Source: JBAXGE01 sp044344145
GTDB lineage: Bacteria > Planctomycetota > Phycisphaerae > WQYP01
Assembly: GCA_044344145.1 (NCBI GenBank)
Contig: JBIJDM010000037.1
Location: 1-16,443 of the forward strand
Direction of reading: 5' to 3'
Length of the DNA stretch: 16,443 bases
The position numbers were made by a program, and so were the translations under genes. Below are positions 1 through 5,609 of the stretch, piece after piece. Numbering within the stretch: position 1 is the first letter of the stretch; every line of letters starts with the position of its first letter. A model generated the notes under the pieces. It was given only the letters and a program-made list of their open reading frames with translations, did no database searches and was not told the origin of the DNA.

Positions 1-43
1 TGCCCGTCGCGCCCAAGGCAAGTAAACCGCCCGGGACGGCCAT
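1..43 (-). CDS. Possible start of a further gene downstream of the ABC ATPase (partial, cut by the window edge)
   Basis: After the stop codon of the ABC ATPase (83-85), the minus-strand frame stays open to the window edge. It holds one ATG at 41-43, giving MAVPGGLLALGATG before the sequence ends. LolD/MacB-type ATPases are usually followed by their FtsX-like permease, so a permease start is the natural expectation. However, the piece is only 14 residues and has no clear ribosome binding site. It may equally be non-coding spacer. Confidence 0.2.
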   Translation of the reverse strand, partial: MAVPGGLLALGATG

Positions 44-82
44 GTTTACGCCATATTGGTTGGGTGGTAGCGTGCTGTCGGC

Positions 83-847
83 TCAGTGAATCTCGCCGGT
101 ATCAATCTTCACTTCATCGCGGGGTTGAATCTTTTCGATGTTGCCATCGCTGATCCAGACGATGCGATCGGAGACGTCCAGCATCTTGAAGTCATGGGTT
201 GCCGCAATGACGGTGACCTGCCGCTCGGTGTTCATCTCTTTGAGCAGATTGATAATCTGTTTGCCGGTATTGGTATCGAGATTACCGGTGGGTTCATCGG
301 CCAGAATAATCGCCGGGTCATTGGCAAAAGCCCGCGCGATCGCCACGCGTTGTTGTTGTCCGCCGGAGAGTTGGCCAGGCTTGTTGTGCAGGCGATGGCC
401 GAGGTCCACACGGTTGAGAATTTCCGTCGCCTTGGTCACGGCCTCTTCACGGCTAAAACCGCCAAAGATCATCGGGATCATGACGTTTTCCAGCGCCGTC
501 ATGACGGGCACCAGATTAAAGGTCTGAAAAATATAACCAATCTTGCGGCAGCGAATCCACGCCATTTCCTTGGGGTCCAGCTTGGAAATATCCACGCCGT
601 CAATAAACACTTTGCCACTGGTGGGCTGATCCAGACCGCCGATGGCATTGAACAGGGTGGACTTGCCCGAACCCGACGGGCCCATGATGGAAATGTATTC
701 GCCCTTGTAGATGACCAGATCAATGCCCTTGAGCACGCGCAGGCATTCCTCGCCCATGCGGTACTCTTTGACGACCTTATCGGTACGCACTATTTCAGGT
801 CGGGCAGCGCCCGCAGCGGGTTGTTCAAGTACGGCAGACTGGGTCAT
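83..847 (-). CDS. ABC transporter ATP-binding protein, LolD/MacB type
   Basis: 254-residue nucleotide-binding subunit of an ABC transporter, expected to work at the inner face of the cytoplasmic membrane with an FtsX-like permease. Motifs seen: Walker A GPSGSGKS at 56-63, Q-loop Gln108 (YIFQTFNLVP), signature LSGGQQQR from 160, Walker B IILADE ending at Glu185, PTGNLD, and switch His218 (ATHD). The LSGGQQQRVAIARA and ADEPTGNLD strings are typical of the LolD/MacB/FtsE group, which handles lipoproteins, macrolides or cell-division factors. A non-conserved N-terminal extension of about 20 residues makes it longer than a usual LolD. It lies 151 bases downstream of a predicted lipoprotein on the same strand. 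No permease is visible, so the substrate cannot be assigned. Start ATG at 845-847 has only a weak GAGG upstream. Confidence 0.9.
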   Translation of the reverse strand: MTQSAVLEQPAAGAARPEIVRTDKVVKEYRMGEECLRVLKGIDLVIYKGEYISIMGPSGSGKSTLFNAIGGLDQPTSGKVFIDGVDISKLDPKEMAWIRCRKIGYIFQTFNLVPVMTALENVMIPMIFGGFSREEAVTKATEILNRVDLGHRLHNKPGQLSGGQQQRVAIARAFANDPAIILADEPTGNLDTNTGKQIINLLKEMNTERQVTVIAATHDFKMLDVSDRIVWISDGNIEKIQPRDEVKIDTGEIH

Positions 848-878
848 ATCCGGGCCTCGCAGCTAAAGTTATGCCCGC

Positions 879-907
879 ACTATAACCGCAAAAGGTCCGG
901 GAAAAAA
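879..907 (-). promoter_or_regulatory. Possible promoter of the ABC ATPase gene
   Basis: On the minus strand TATAGT (884-879) is preceded by GCGGT, giving CGGTTATAGTG, and lies 31 bases upstream of the ATG at 847. At the proper 17-base spacing the -35 region is only a T run (907-902). The -10 block closely resembles CGGTTATACTG upstream of the pepQ-like gene. Weak -35, so low confidence. Confidence 0.3.
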
Positions 908-947
908 GGCCCCCCTCGGTAGATCGGGGTAAGTTCGGTATACCCCG
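902..947 (-). terminator. Inverted repeat plus T run between the lipoprotein gene and the ABC ATPase gene
   Basis: A perfect 7-base inverted repeat, CGGGGTA (925-931) and TACCCCG (941-947), is separated by 9 bases. Reading the minus strand, it is followed after 17 bases by six T (907-902), the last bases before the T run being GGGGGGCC. This could end transcription of the lipoprotein gene (stop at 999). The stem is not directly against the T run, so it is an imperfect intrinsic terminator and could instead be an operator for the ABC gene. Confidence 0.35.
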
Positions 948-998
948 GGATTCGGGCCACGGCTAAAGTCCAAATAATGCCCCGGTCTGCGTACCGTT

Positions 999-2402
999 TT
1001 AATCAATAGCCGGGGTATTGATGATAAGTTGGGCACGTTCTGGCACGAAAATATCCCCTTCGACACGAATCACTGCCCGTTGGTTCTGTGGGGTGGTCCG
1101 CTCGGTCGTTTTTTGGGTAGCCGCCGACTTGGGGTTCTTTTCTTTGTACTGTTTCAGCACTTTCTTGGCCAATTCGTCCGATTGTTTCATGCCTTCCTGA
1201 TAAACATCTTTAATCTCGCCGTTAAGCGGCAGCACGTACCGGCCGTTCCAGTTGGCCATTTTGATCAAACCCCAGATTTCCGGGTCCTGATCCGTCGCTT
1301 CGGCATACGCCGCCACCAGATCCACCCGGCTGCCATAATAGAACTTGGTCCCATTGTTCTCACTGGTGCTGCCGTCGTTGCTGTTGATATTCGCCAATTC
1401 GCTGATGATCAATTCGATCATCCCTTTGGGTTTGTACGCCTCGGTCAGCCGCAGGAACGATTTGGCCAGATCCCCGCCATAATTCGTGGTGATGAGATAG
1501 CGCACCCGGTTCTGCCGTTGCTCCGGCGCCATTTCCGCCAAAGTTTTCAGCATCAGTTCCAACCGCTCTTTCACCACCGGGCTATCCCAGGAAATCAGCA
1601 GCGCCAAAGCCTGTTCGGCATCCGCCGCCCGTTGCTGCCGGCGATAGCCATTATCATTAAGATTGATCCGCACGCCCCGGAACATCACGGTGCGGTTGGA
1701 ATCATAGCTGCCCATCTGCATCTCAATCCGGGCTTCCACCCCCTTGTCCCAGAGGGTATCCACCAATTCCTTGGTGGGTTTGCGATTCCAGCACGCCTCA
1801 ATGGTGGCCAGCACCACTTCGCGTTCATTGTCCTGCAGCAACCGCCCCAAAATCCATTCCACTTCCCAGCCGGTCATTTCGCCCAATTCCTGCGCCGCAG
1901 TGGCCCGGACCTGCGGATCACGATGAAACGCCCGGCCACACAAGAGCGACCCGGTATCCGACAACCCGTAGGTGAGTAATTTTTCCCGCACTGCTTCGGG
2001 CGCGTCATTGGCCGCCAGCACATAATTCAACAAGCCCTGCTGGAACTCCAGCAACGCCGCAACCCGGTTGCCCGCTTCGGTATTGCGGGTGGCCCGCAAG
2101 GCCCGGTATTGGCTGGTAGTCTGATCCAGCATCTTCTGCATCCGCAGACCGTCGCGAATCTGCGCGGCCATCCACTGTTGCAGCGCTTTGTCGGCATTAG
2201 CCCGGGTGGCGTAATCTTCGGAATCCAGATTGGCCAATAACCCCGGCAAAGCCCCCAAATCCGGCGCCGTGGTCGCCACGGGCTTGGATACATTATCATT
2301 CTGCCCCGCCGGCAGCGTGGTACTCGTCGCCGTGGGCGTACTTTGGCAACCCGCTAAAACCACACTTAGCACCAATAAACCGAGACTTTTCCGGCCACGC
2401 AT
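999..2402 (-). CDS. Predicted outer-surface or periplasmic lipoprotein with HEAT-like helical repeats
   Basis: 467 residues. The N-terminus has basic residues (MRGRK), a hydrophobic stretch and a lipobox, LAGC, with Cys19 as the predicted lipidated residue. A Ser/Thr-rich linker follows (about 20-47). Residues about 54-77 and 158-208 look like HEAT/ARM helical pairs, with patterns such as DPQVRATAAQELG and NEREVVLATIEACW. The rest is mostly helical, with an Asn-rich loop near 350 and a Lys/Thr/Gln-rich stretch before a short beta-like tail. No catalytic motif is visible. HEAT proteins usually act as protein-binding scaffolds, so a binding role is inferred, not shown. AGGGAG seven bases before the ATG supports this start. 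It is followed on the same strand by a LolD-type ATPase, a suggestive but unproven link to lipoprotein trafficking. Confidence 0.75.
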   Translation of the reverse strand: MRGRKSLGLLVLSVVLAGCQSTPTATSTTLPAGQNDNVSKPVATTAPDLGALPGLLANLDSEDYATRANADKALQQWMAAQIRDGLRMQKMLDQTTSQYRALRATRNTEAGNRVAALLEFQQGLLNYVLAANDAPEAVREKLLTYGLSDTGSLLCGRAFHRDPQVRATAAQELGEMTGWEVEWILGRLLQDNEREVVLATIEACWNRKPTKELVDTLWDKGVEARIEMQMGSYDSNRTVMFRGVRINLNDNGYRRQQRAADAEQALALLISWDSPVVKERLELMLKTLAEMAPEQRQNRVRYLITTNYGGDLAKSFLRLTEAYKPKGMIELIISELANINSNDGSTSENNGTKFYYGSRVDLVAAYAEATDQDPEIWGLIKMANWNGRYVLPLNGEIKDVYQEGMKQSDELAKKVLKQYKEKNPKSAATQKTTERTTPQNQRAVIRVEGDIFVPERAQLIINTPAID

Positions 2403-2514
2403 GCGTAGACTCCCTATATGTACGACACCCCGCCCTCACGGCGGTTTTGAATTTAGACAACAACACCATGTGTTAGACGCCATTGTATTAAAAAAGTTCC
2501 CTATAAGCGATATT

Positions 2515-2552
2515 TATTTTTTCTGGCTTGCAAGCCCACCCCCCAGCGGTAA
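2515..2552 (+). repeat. Copy 1 of a duplicated promoter-like element
   Basis: A T-rich block (TATTTTTTCT) is followed by CTTGCA (2527-2532), then CCCACCCCCCAGCGGTAA (2535-2552). The same blocks in the same order recur at 3385-3418, upstream of the next plus-strand gene. Confidence 0.7.
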
Positions 2553-2555
2553 TCA
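2528..2555 (+). promoter_or_regulatory. Candidate promoter of the kinase-fold gene, near-leaderless
   Basis: TTGCAA (2528-2533), a 16-base C-rich spacer and TAATCA (2550-2555) fit a sigma-70-type promoter. Only eight bases separate the -10 box from the ATG at 2564, so the transcript would start at or within a few bases of the start codon. This would be a leaderless or very short-leader mRNA. It matches the fact that no Shine-Dalgarno sequence precedes this ATG. Confidence 0.45.
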
Positions 2556-2563
2556 TCATAACC

Positions 2564-3331
2564 ATGACTATGACCGGACAAAAAGAACCCCCCGCCAGCC
2601 TCTTTGCCCTCGGCAAAGCCGGGTTGCCGGCCAAATTCACCCAGAACGGTGTGGATTACGCCATGGTTCACCCCTTCAAACACGACTTTTTCGCCGCCAC
2701 GGGCCTCTATGCCCAATGCGACCGCCCGGAACATCTCGTCGTGCTGAAAATCCACCGCACCACCAGCTATTACGGCCTGCCCCTGCACTGGGCCTGCCGA
2801 CGCTTTGCCCGGCATGAAGCCAAACTCAATGAAGCCCTGCAGGATATCCGCGGCATCCCCGGCTATCTGGGTATGTACGGCACCCACGGCTTTGTGCACG
2901 AATTCATCCCGGGCCGGCCGCTGGAAGGGGATATGAAACTGGGGCCGGAGTTTTTTGCCGACCTGTACCGACTCTTCGCCGACCTGCACAGTCGCCATGT
3001 GGCCTATGTGGACTCCAATAAACGCGAAAATATCCTCATGGGCGAGGATGGCCGGCCGTACCTGATTGATTTCCAGATTTCCTGGCACAACGCCAAAGGC
3101 CCCCGGCAGAACTTCCTGGCTCGTTGGCTGCTCAAACGCTTGCAGACGGAAGACTGGTACCACTTCTATAAACACAAAACCCGTCTGGCGCCCACCTTGT
3201 GCACCCCGGAAGAAATGCTCCGCGGCACACGCCAAAGCTGGTACATTAAACTGCACCGCGCCATCGCCCAGCCCATCATCCACACCCGCCGCAAATTTCT
3301 GGCCCGCTACAAACTTGACCGCACCAAATAA
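2564..3331 (+). CDS. Protein-kinase-fold protein (lipopolysaccharide/RIO-kinase-like)
   Basis: 255 residues from the ATG at 2564; a second ATG at 2570 is possible. A TTG at 2528 would add 12 residues but lies inside the promoter-like element. Kinase-like landmarks: Lys62 in VVLKIHR (ATP-binding Lys), Glu85 (possible helix-C Glu), HEFIPGRPL hinge around 112-120, catalytic-loop-like HVAYVDSNKRENIL with Asp150 and Asn156, and Asp169 in LIDFQIS, replacing the usual DFG. No transmembrane segment or signal peptide, so cytoplasmic. The gap from catalytic Asp to Asn is one residue longer than in HRDLKPEN-type kinases, and the DFG Gly is Gln. It therefore belongs to an atypical small-kinase group, and its substrate (a lipid, sugar or protein) cannot be told from sequence. 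It ends in a basic tail. Confidence 0.75.
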   Translation: MTMTGQKEPPASLFALGKAGLPAKFTQNGVDYAMVHPFKHDFFAATGLYAQCDRPEHLVVLKIHRTTSYYGLPLHWACRRFARHEAKLNEALQDIRGIPGYLGMYGTHGFVHEFIPGRPLEGDMKLGPEFFADLYRLFADLHSRHVAYVDSNKRENILMGEDGRPYLIDFQISWHNAKGPRQNFLARWLLKRLQTEDWYHFYKHKTRLAPTLCTPEEMLRGTRQSWYIKLHRAIAQPIIHTRRKFLARYKLDRTK

Positions 3332-3340
3332 CGCCTGCGG

Positions 3341-3391
3341 TACCCGGCGCCAATTGCGGCTGGCGATTCCGCGCCGCTCCCGGGTATTTTT
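3341..3391 (+). terminator. Probable intrinsic terminator after the kinase-fold gene
   Basis: TACCCGG (3341-3347) pairs with CCGGGTA (3380-3386), and five T follow directly (3387-3391). Inside it, CGCCA (3348-3352) pairs with TGGCG (3361-3365), giving a branched stem. It begins nine bases after the stop codon. Its T run is shared with the start of the second promoter-like element. Confidence 0.6.
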
Positions 3392-3418
3392 CTTGCATCC
3401 CCCCACCCCCAGCGGTAA
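3385..3418 (+). repeat. Copy 2 of the duplicated promoter-like element
   Basis: TATTTTTCTTGCA (3385-3397) is followed by a C run and CACCCCCAGCGGTAA ending at 3418. It matches copy 1 (2515-2552) in the T-rich block, CTTGCA, and the C-rich plus AGCGGTAA block, with small length differences between the blocks. Confidence 0.7.
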
Positions 3419-3421
3419 GCT
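3393..3421 (+). promoter_or_regulatory. Candidate promoter of the rhomboid gene
   Basis: TTGCAT (3393-3398), a 17-base C-rich spacer and TAAGCT (3416-3421) lie 62 bases upstream of the ATG at 3484. Unlike the copy in front of the kinase-fold gene, this leaves a normal leader carrying a Shine-Dalgarno sequence (AAAGGA at 3471-3476). Confidence 0.5.
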
Positions 3422-3483
3422 ATTTTTGTGGCCAGTGGCGAATCCGTATTCCGCACCGTGTTAGACAGGCAAAGGATCGCACC

Positions 3484-4398
3484 ATGTTCATTCCTTACAA
3501 TGTGGACGTACCCATGCGACGCTGGCCGTGGGCCAACTGGGGCCTGATCGCGGCCACCTGCCTGATCAGCCTGATGATTCTCGCAAACCCCGACGAGACT
3601 GTGGTCCTCCCTCTGGCACTGCACCGGGGCGAGTGGTTTAATCCGCTGGGGCTTTTTACCCACCTTTTCGTCCATGGCAGTCTCCTCCACCTGCTGGGCA
3701 ATATGCTCTTCCTGTTCGTATTCGGCAACGCCGTCAACGCCAAAGTCGGACACTGGCAATATCTCGCACTTTACACGTCCGTCGGTATCATCGCCGGGTT
3801 GTCGTGGGTCATCTTTGGCACCAGCGAATTCAGCTACCTGGGCAATGGTGATACTGTTGCCGGAGGCGCTTCCGGCGCGATCATGGGCATCGTCGGCATG
3901 TTTATCATCCTGTATCCCCTCAACGATGTGTGTATTTTCTATGCGATCTTCCTCCAATTCGGCACCGTGCGCATCAGCGCCCGTTGGGTGATTGGCCTGT
4001 ATCTGATTTTTGATATTTGGGGCCTGCTGGAAGCCGAGAGCAATATCGCCTATCAGGCCCATGTCGGCGGTGCGTTCTTCGGCATCGGTATCATGGCCGC
4101 GCTGGTGTACTGGGACTGGGTCACTTCGGAAAAAAGCGAACGCAACCTGCTGCAATTGCTCAATTACAAACCCCTGCCACAAACCCTTACCGTCCTTCAT
4201 CCCGCCCCGCACGCAGCCCCCGTGGCCCCCACCGGCCCGGTGATCCACACCTTCACCGTCCACGCCAAAGACCGCACCACCGGCTATGCCACCACGTTCC
4301 GCCTGCAAGCCCGCAGCATCGCCGATGCCCACACCAAGGCCGCCCAGACCGCCCAAAAAGATGACCTGCGGATTACCCACGTCGAGCAAACGGCCTAG
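3484..4398 (+). CDS. Rhomboid-family intramembrane serine protease with a C-terminal soluble extension
   Basis: 304 residues with about six hydrophobic segments between 15 and 212. Rhomboid hallmarks are present: HLLGNMLFLFVFGN with Asn73 (oxyanion region), GGASGAIMG with nucleophile Ser130, and AHVGG with His193, completing the Ser-His dyad. Such proteases cut single-pass membrane proteins inside or near the bilayer. After the last membrane segment comes a Pro/Ala linker (about 228-251). A 50-residue soluble tail follows (about 252-304) containing TFRLQARSIADAHTKA, a strand-helix-strand pattern that is not part of the protease core and could be a binding module. AAAGGA about eight bases before the ATG supports the start. 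It converges with the GH57 gene, with only nine bases between stop codons. Its natural substrate is unknown. Confidence 0.88.
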   Translation: MFIPYNVDVPMRRWPWANWGLIAATCLISLMILANPDETVVLPLALHRGEWFNPLGLFTHLFVHGSLLHLLGNMLFLFVFGNAVNAKVGHWQYLALYTSVGIIAGLSWVIFGTSEFSYLGNGDTVAGGASGAIMGIVGMFIILYPLNDVCIFYAIFLQFGTVRISARWVIGLYLIFDIWGLLEAESNIAYQAHVGGAFFGIGIMAALVYWDWVTSEKSERNLLQLLNYKPLPQTLTVLHPAPHAAPVAPTGPVIHTFTVHAKDRTTGYATTFRLQARSIADAHTKAAQTAQKDDLRITHVEQTA

Positions 4399-4407
4399 TT
4401 CGTATAC

Positions 4408-5562
4408 TCACACATGCGCAATGGCATTGCGCAGCGCATCGGTAATTTGCGCCAGATTCAAATACGCATCATACGGCGATTGATACGGGCTGAAATAACG
4501 ATGTGCTTCCGCGTCCACATCTTTACCCGCGGCCATATAGAACAGATGATCACTGGCGGTTAGTTTGCGCCACACCGTCAGCAATTCTTCGCTGCCGCAA
4601 TGTTTGACCGGCAGTTCCAGTTCATAAATCGCCTGCGCCAAACTGCGTTGCATGCCGTTGCCCAAAAAGGTTTCCAGACACGCCGGTTCGGCCATCACCG
4701 CCGGCTGGATCATGTTTACTTCCCGCAGCGGCTGAAAATATTGCCCTGCCCGGGCCGGGGTATAAAACCTGCCTTGGACGGCCTGATAAGCCGCCGGGAA
4801 GCCTTGCAGAAAACTCAGAATCCCGCTGTTTTCCTGCTGATGTTCCCCATACACCCCCAGGTCCACCACAATCGGGCACACCGGCCCCATTTCTTTGATC
4901 CGCGCGGCCAGCCGTTCCGGCGTGCGCGGCCATTGCCGCCAATCCGTATCGGTGAACCCAAAGCCCATATACTCGGAAATTTCCTTCTGCCGCAGCAGCA
5001 ACCGCACGGGCGTACCCCCCGCCAGATTCACATAACGTGTCCCCCACTCGGGCACGCTGGGGTGGGCTTCGCCCACCAGTGTGCGGAAGCCCAACTTCGC
5101 CACTTCCGCCGCCACCTGATCGCTATACAGCAATTGGCTGTTCATAAAAGTCGTGGTCGTGCATTTGAGCAAATCCGCCAGCACCTGCTGATGCCGTTGG
5201 ACCTGATACTGGAATTCCGCAAAGGAATACAAACTCGCAAAGCTGTTGTAATACGGCGTGGCCAGGAACTCGACCTGCGGATTCGCCGCCAGATCGCGCA
5301 GATGGCTGGTCACTTCGGGGGCATAAAGTCCGAGTTGCTCCAGCGCCACCCCGCTGACACAAAACGCCACTTGGAATTCCGGATGCTGCCGCAACATGGT
5401 TTTGATGGTATGCAGGGCGGGCAGATACGCCCGTTGGGCCACGCGTTGCATGATCGTGGCATCCAGCGCGGTGTCGAACCACGTCTCGGGCGGATCAAAG
5501 AAACGCCCGCTGGCCAACCGGAACGGTTGGTGGATGTGGAAAACTAAAATTACGCACGTCAT
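4408..5562 (-). CDS. GH57 alpha-amylase-like protein, predicted nucleophile replaced by Gln
   Basis: 384 residues from the ATG at 5562; a GTG at 5607 would add 15 poorly conserved residues before the start-proximal HIHQP motif, so 5562 is preferred. Family GH57 features: motif 1 FHIHQP (8-13), motif 2 region GVALEQL (71-77), motif 3 region FMNSQLLYSD (139-148), motif 4 VDLGVYGEHQ (233-242) with Asp234 as expected acid/base, and LGNGMQ (300-305) with downstream YFSPY. In active GH57 alpha-amylases motif 3 reads like FRNTELIY, with Glu as nucleophile; here residue 143 is Gln (CAA, 5136-5134). It therefore resembles the known alpha-amylase-like GH57 proteins lacking a catalytic residue. No signal peptide, so cytoplasmic. 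It follows accC by 47 bases on the same strand. It may bind or regulate glycogen-type glucan; this is inference. Confidence 0.82.
   Translation of the reverse strand: MTCVILVFHIHQPFRLASGRFFDPPETWFDTALDATIMQRVAQRAYLPALHTIKTMLRQHPEFQVAFCVSGVALEQLGLYAPEVTSHLRDLAANPQVEFLATPYYNSFASLYSFAEFQYQVQRHQQVLADLLKCTTTTFMNSQLLYSDQVAAEVAKLGFRTLVGEAHPSVPEWGTRYVNLAGGTPVRLLLRQKEISEYMGFGFTDTDWRQWPRTPERLAARIKEMGPVCPIVVDLGVYGEHQQENSGILSFLQGFPAAYQAVQGRFYTPARAGQYFQPLREVNMIQPAVMAEPACLETFLGNGMQRSLAQAIYELELPVKHCGSEELLTVWRKLTASDHLFYMAAGKDVDAEAHRYFSPYQSPYDAYLNLAQITDALRNAIAHV
4415..4433. terminator. Perfect stem-loop at the convergent 3' ends
   Basis: TGCGCAAT (4415-4422) and ATTGCGCA (4426-4433) form an 8-base perfect stem with a 3-base loop. 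It sits within the last codons of the GH57 gene and 17 bases past the rhomboid stop. Being symmetric, it could act on both converging transcripts. There is no T run on either side, so it is a stem-loop rather than a classical intrinsic terminator. Confidence 0.4.
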
Positions 5563-5588
5563 GAACTTATCCACCCTGTAACCCGGAA

Positions 5589-5604
5589 CCGGCCCGTGGG
5601 CCGG
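5589..5604 (-). other. Intercistronic stem-loop between accC and the GH57 gene
   Basis: CCGGCCC (5589-5595) and GGGCCGG (5598-5604) are perfect complements around GT (6 pairs with a CGTG loop is more realistic). It starts five bases after the accC stop (5610-5612). Without a T run it is more likely an mRNA-stability or processing hairpin, or a partial terminator, than a full stop. It could lower GH57 expression relative to accC. Confidence 0.45.
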
Positions 5605-5609
5605 CACGG

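Larger units (their letters stand above)
2403..2563. other. Divergent intergenic region
   Basis: 161 bases between the lipoprotein gene (minus) and the kinase-fold gene (plus), noticeably more AT-rich than the flanking genes. It holds a small inverted repeat, AACAC-CAT-GTGTT, at 2462-2474, which could be an operator for either gene. It also holds a 5-base stem with TTTT at 2430-2448, and the promoter-like element at 2515-2555. No convincing promoter was found for the minus-strand gene. Confidence 0.5.

Noticed and set aside
2430..2448. CCGCC-CTCAC-GGCGG stem followed by TTTT on the plus strand
   Set aside because: Short stem and short T run with no plus-strand transcript expected there. It may form in the leader of the minus-strand lipoprotein mRNA, but nothing supports a role.
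2501..3406. 301-codon open frame on the minus strand
   Set aside because: Antisense to the kinase-fold gene, with no recognisable motif and no ribosome binding site.
2470..3466. Nine-base repeat GTGTTAGAC at 2470-2478 and 3458-3466
   Set aside because: Its order relative to the duplicated promoter-like element differs between the two sites, and nine bases can recur by chance.
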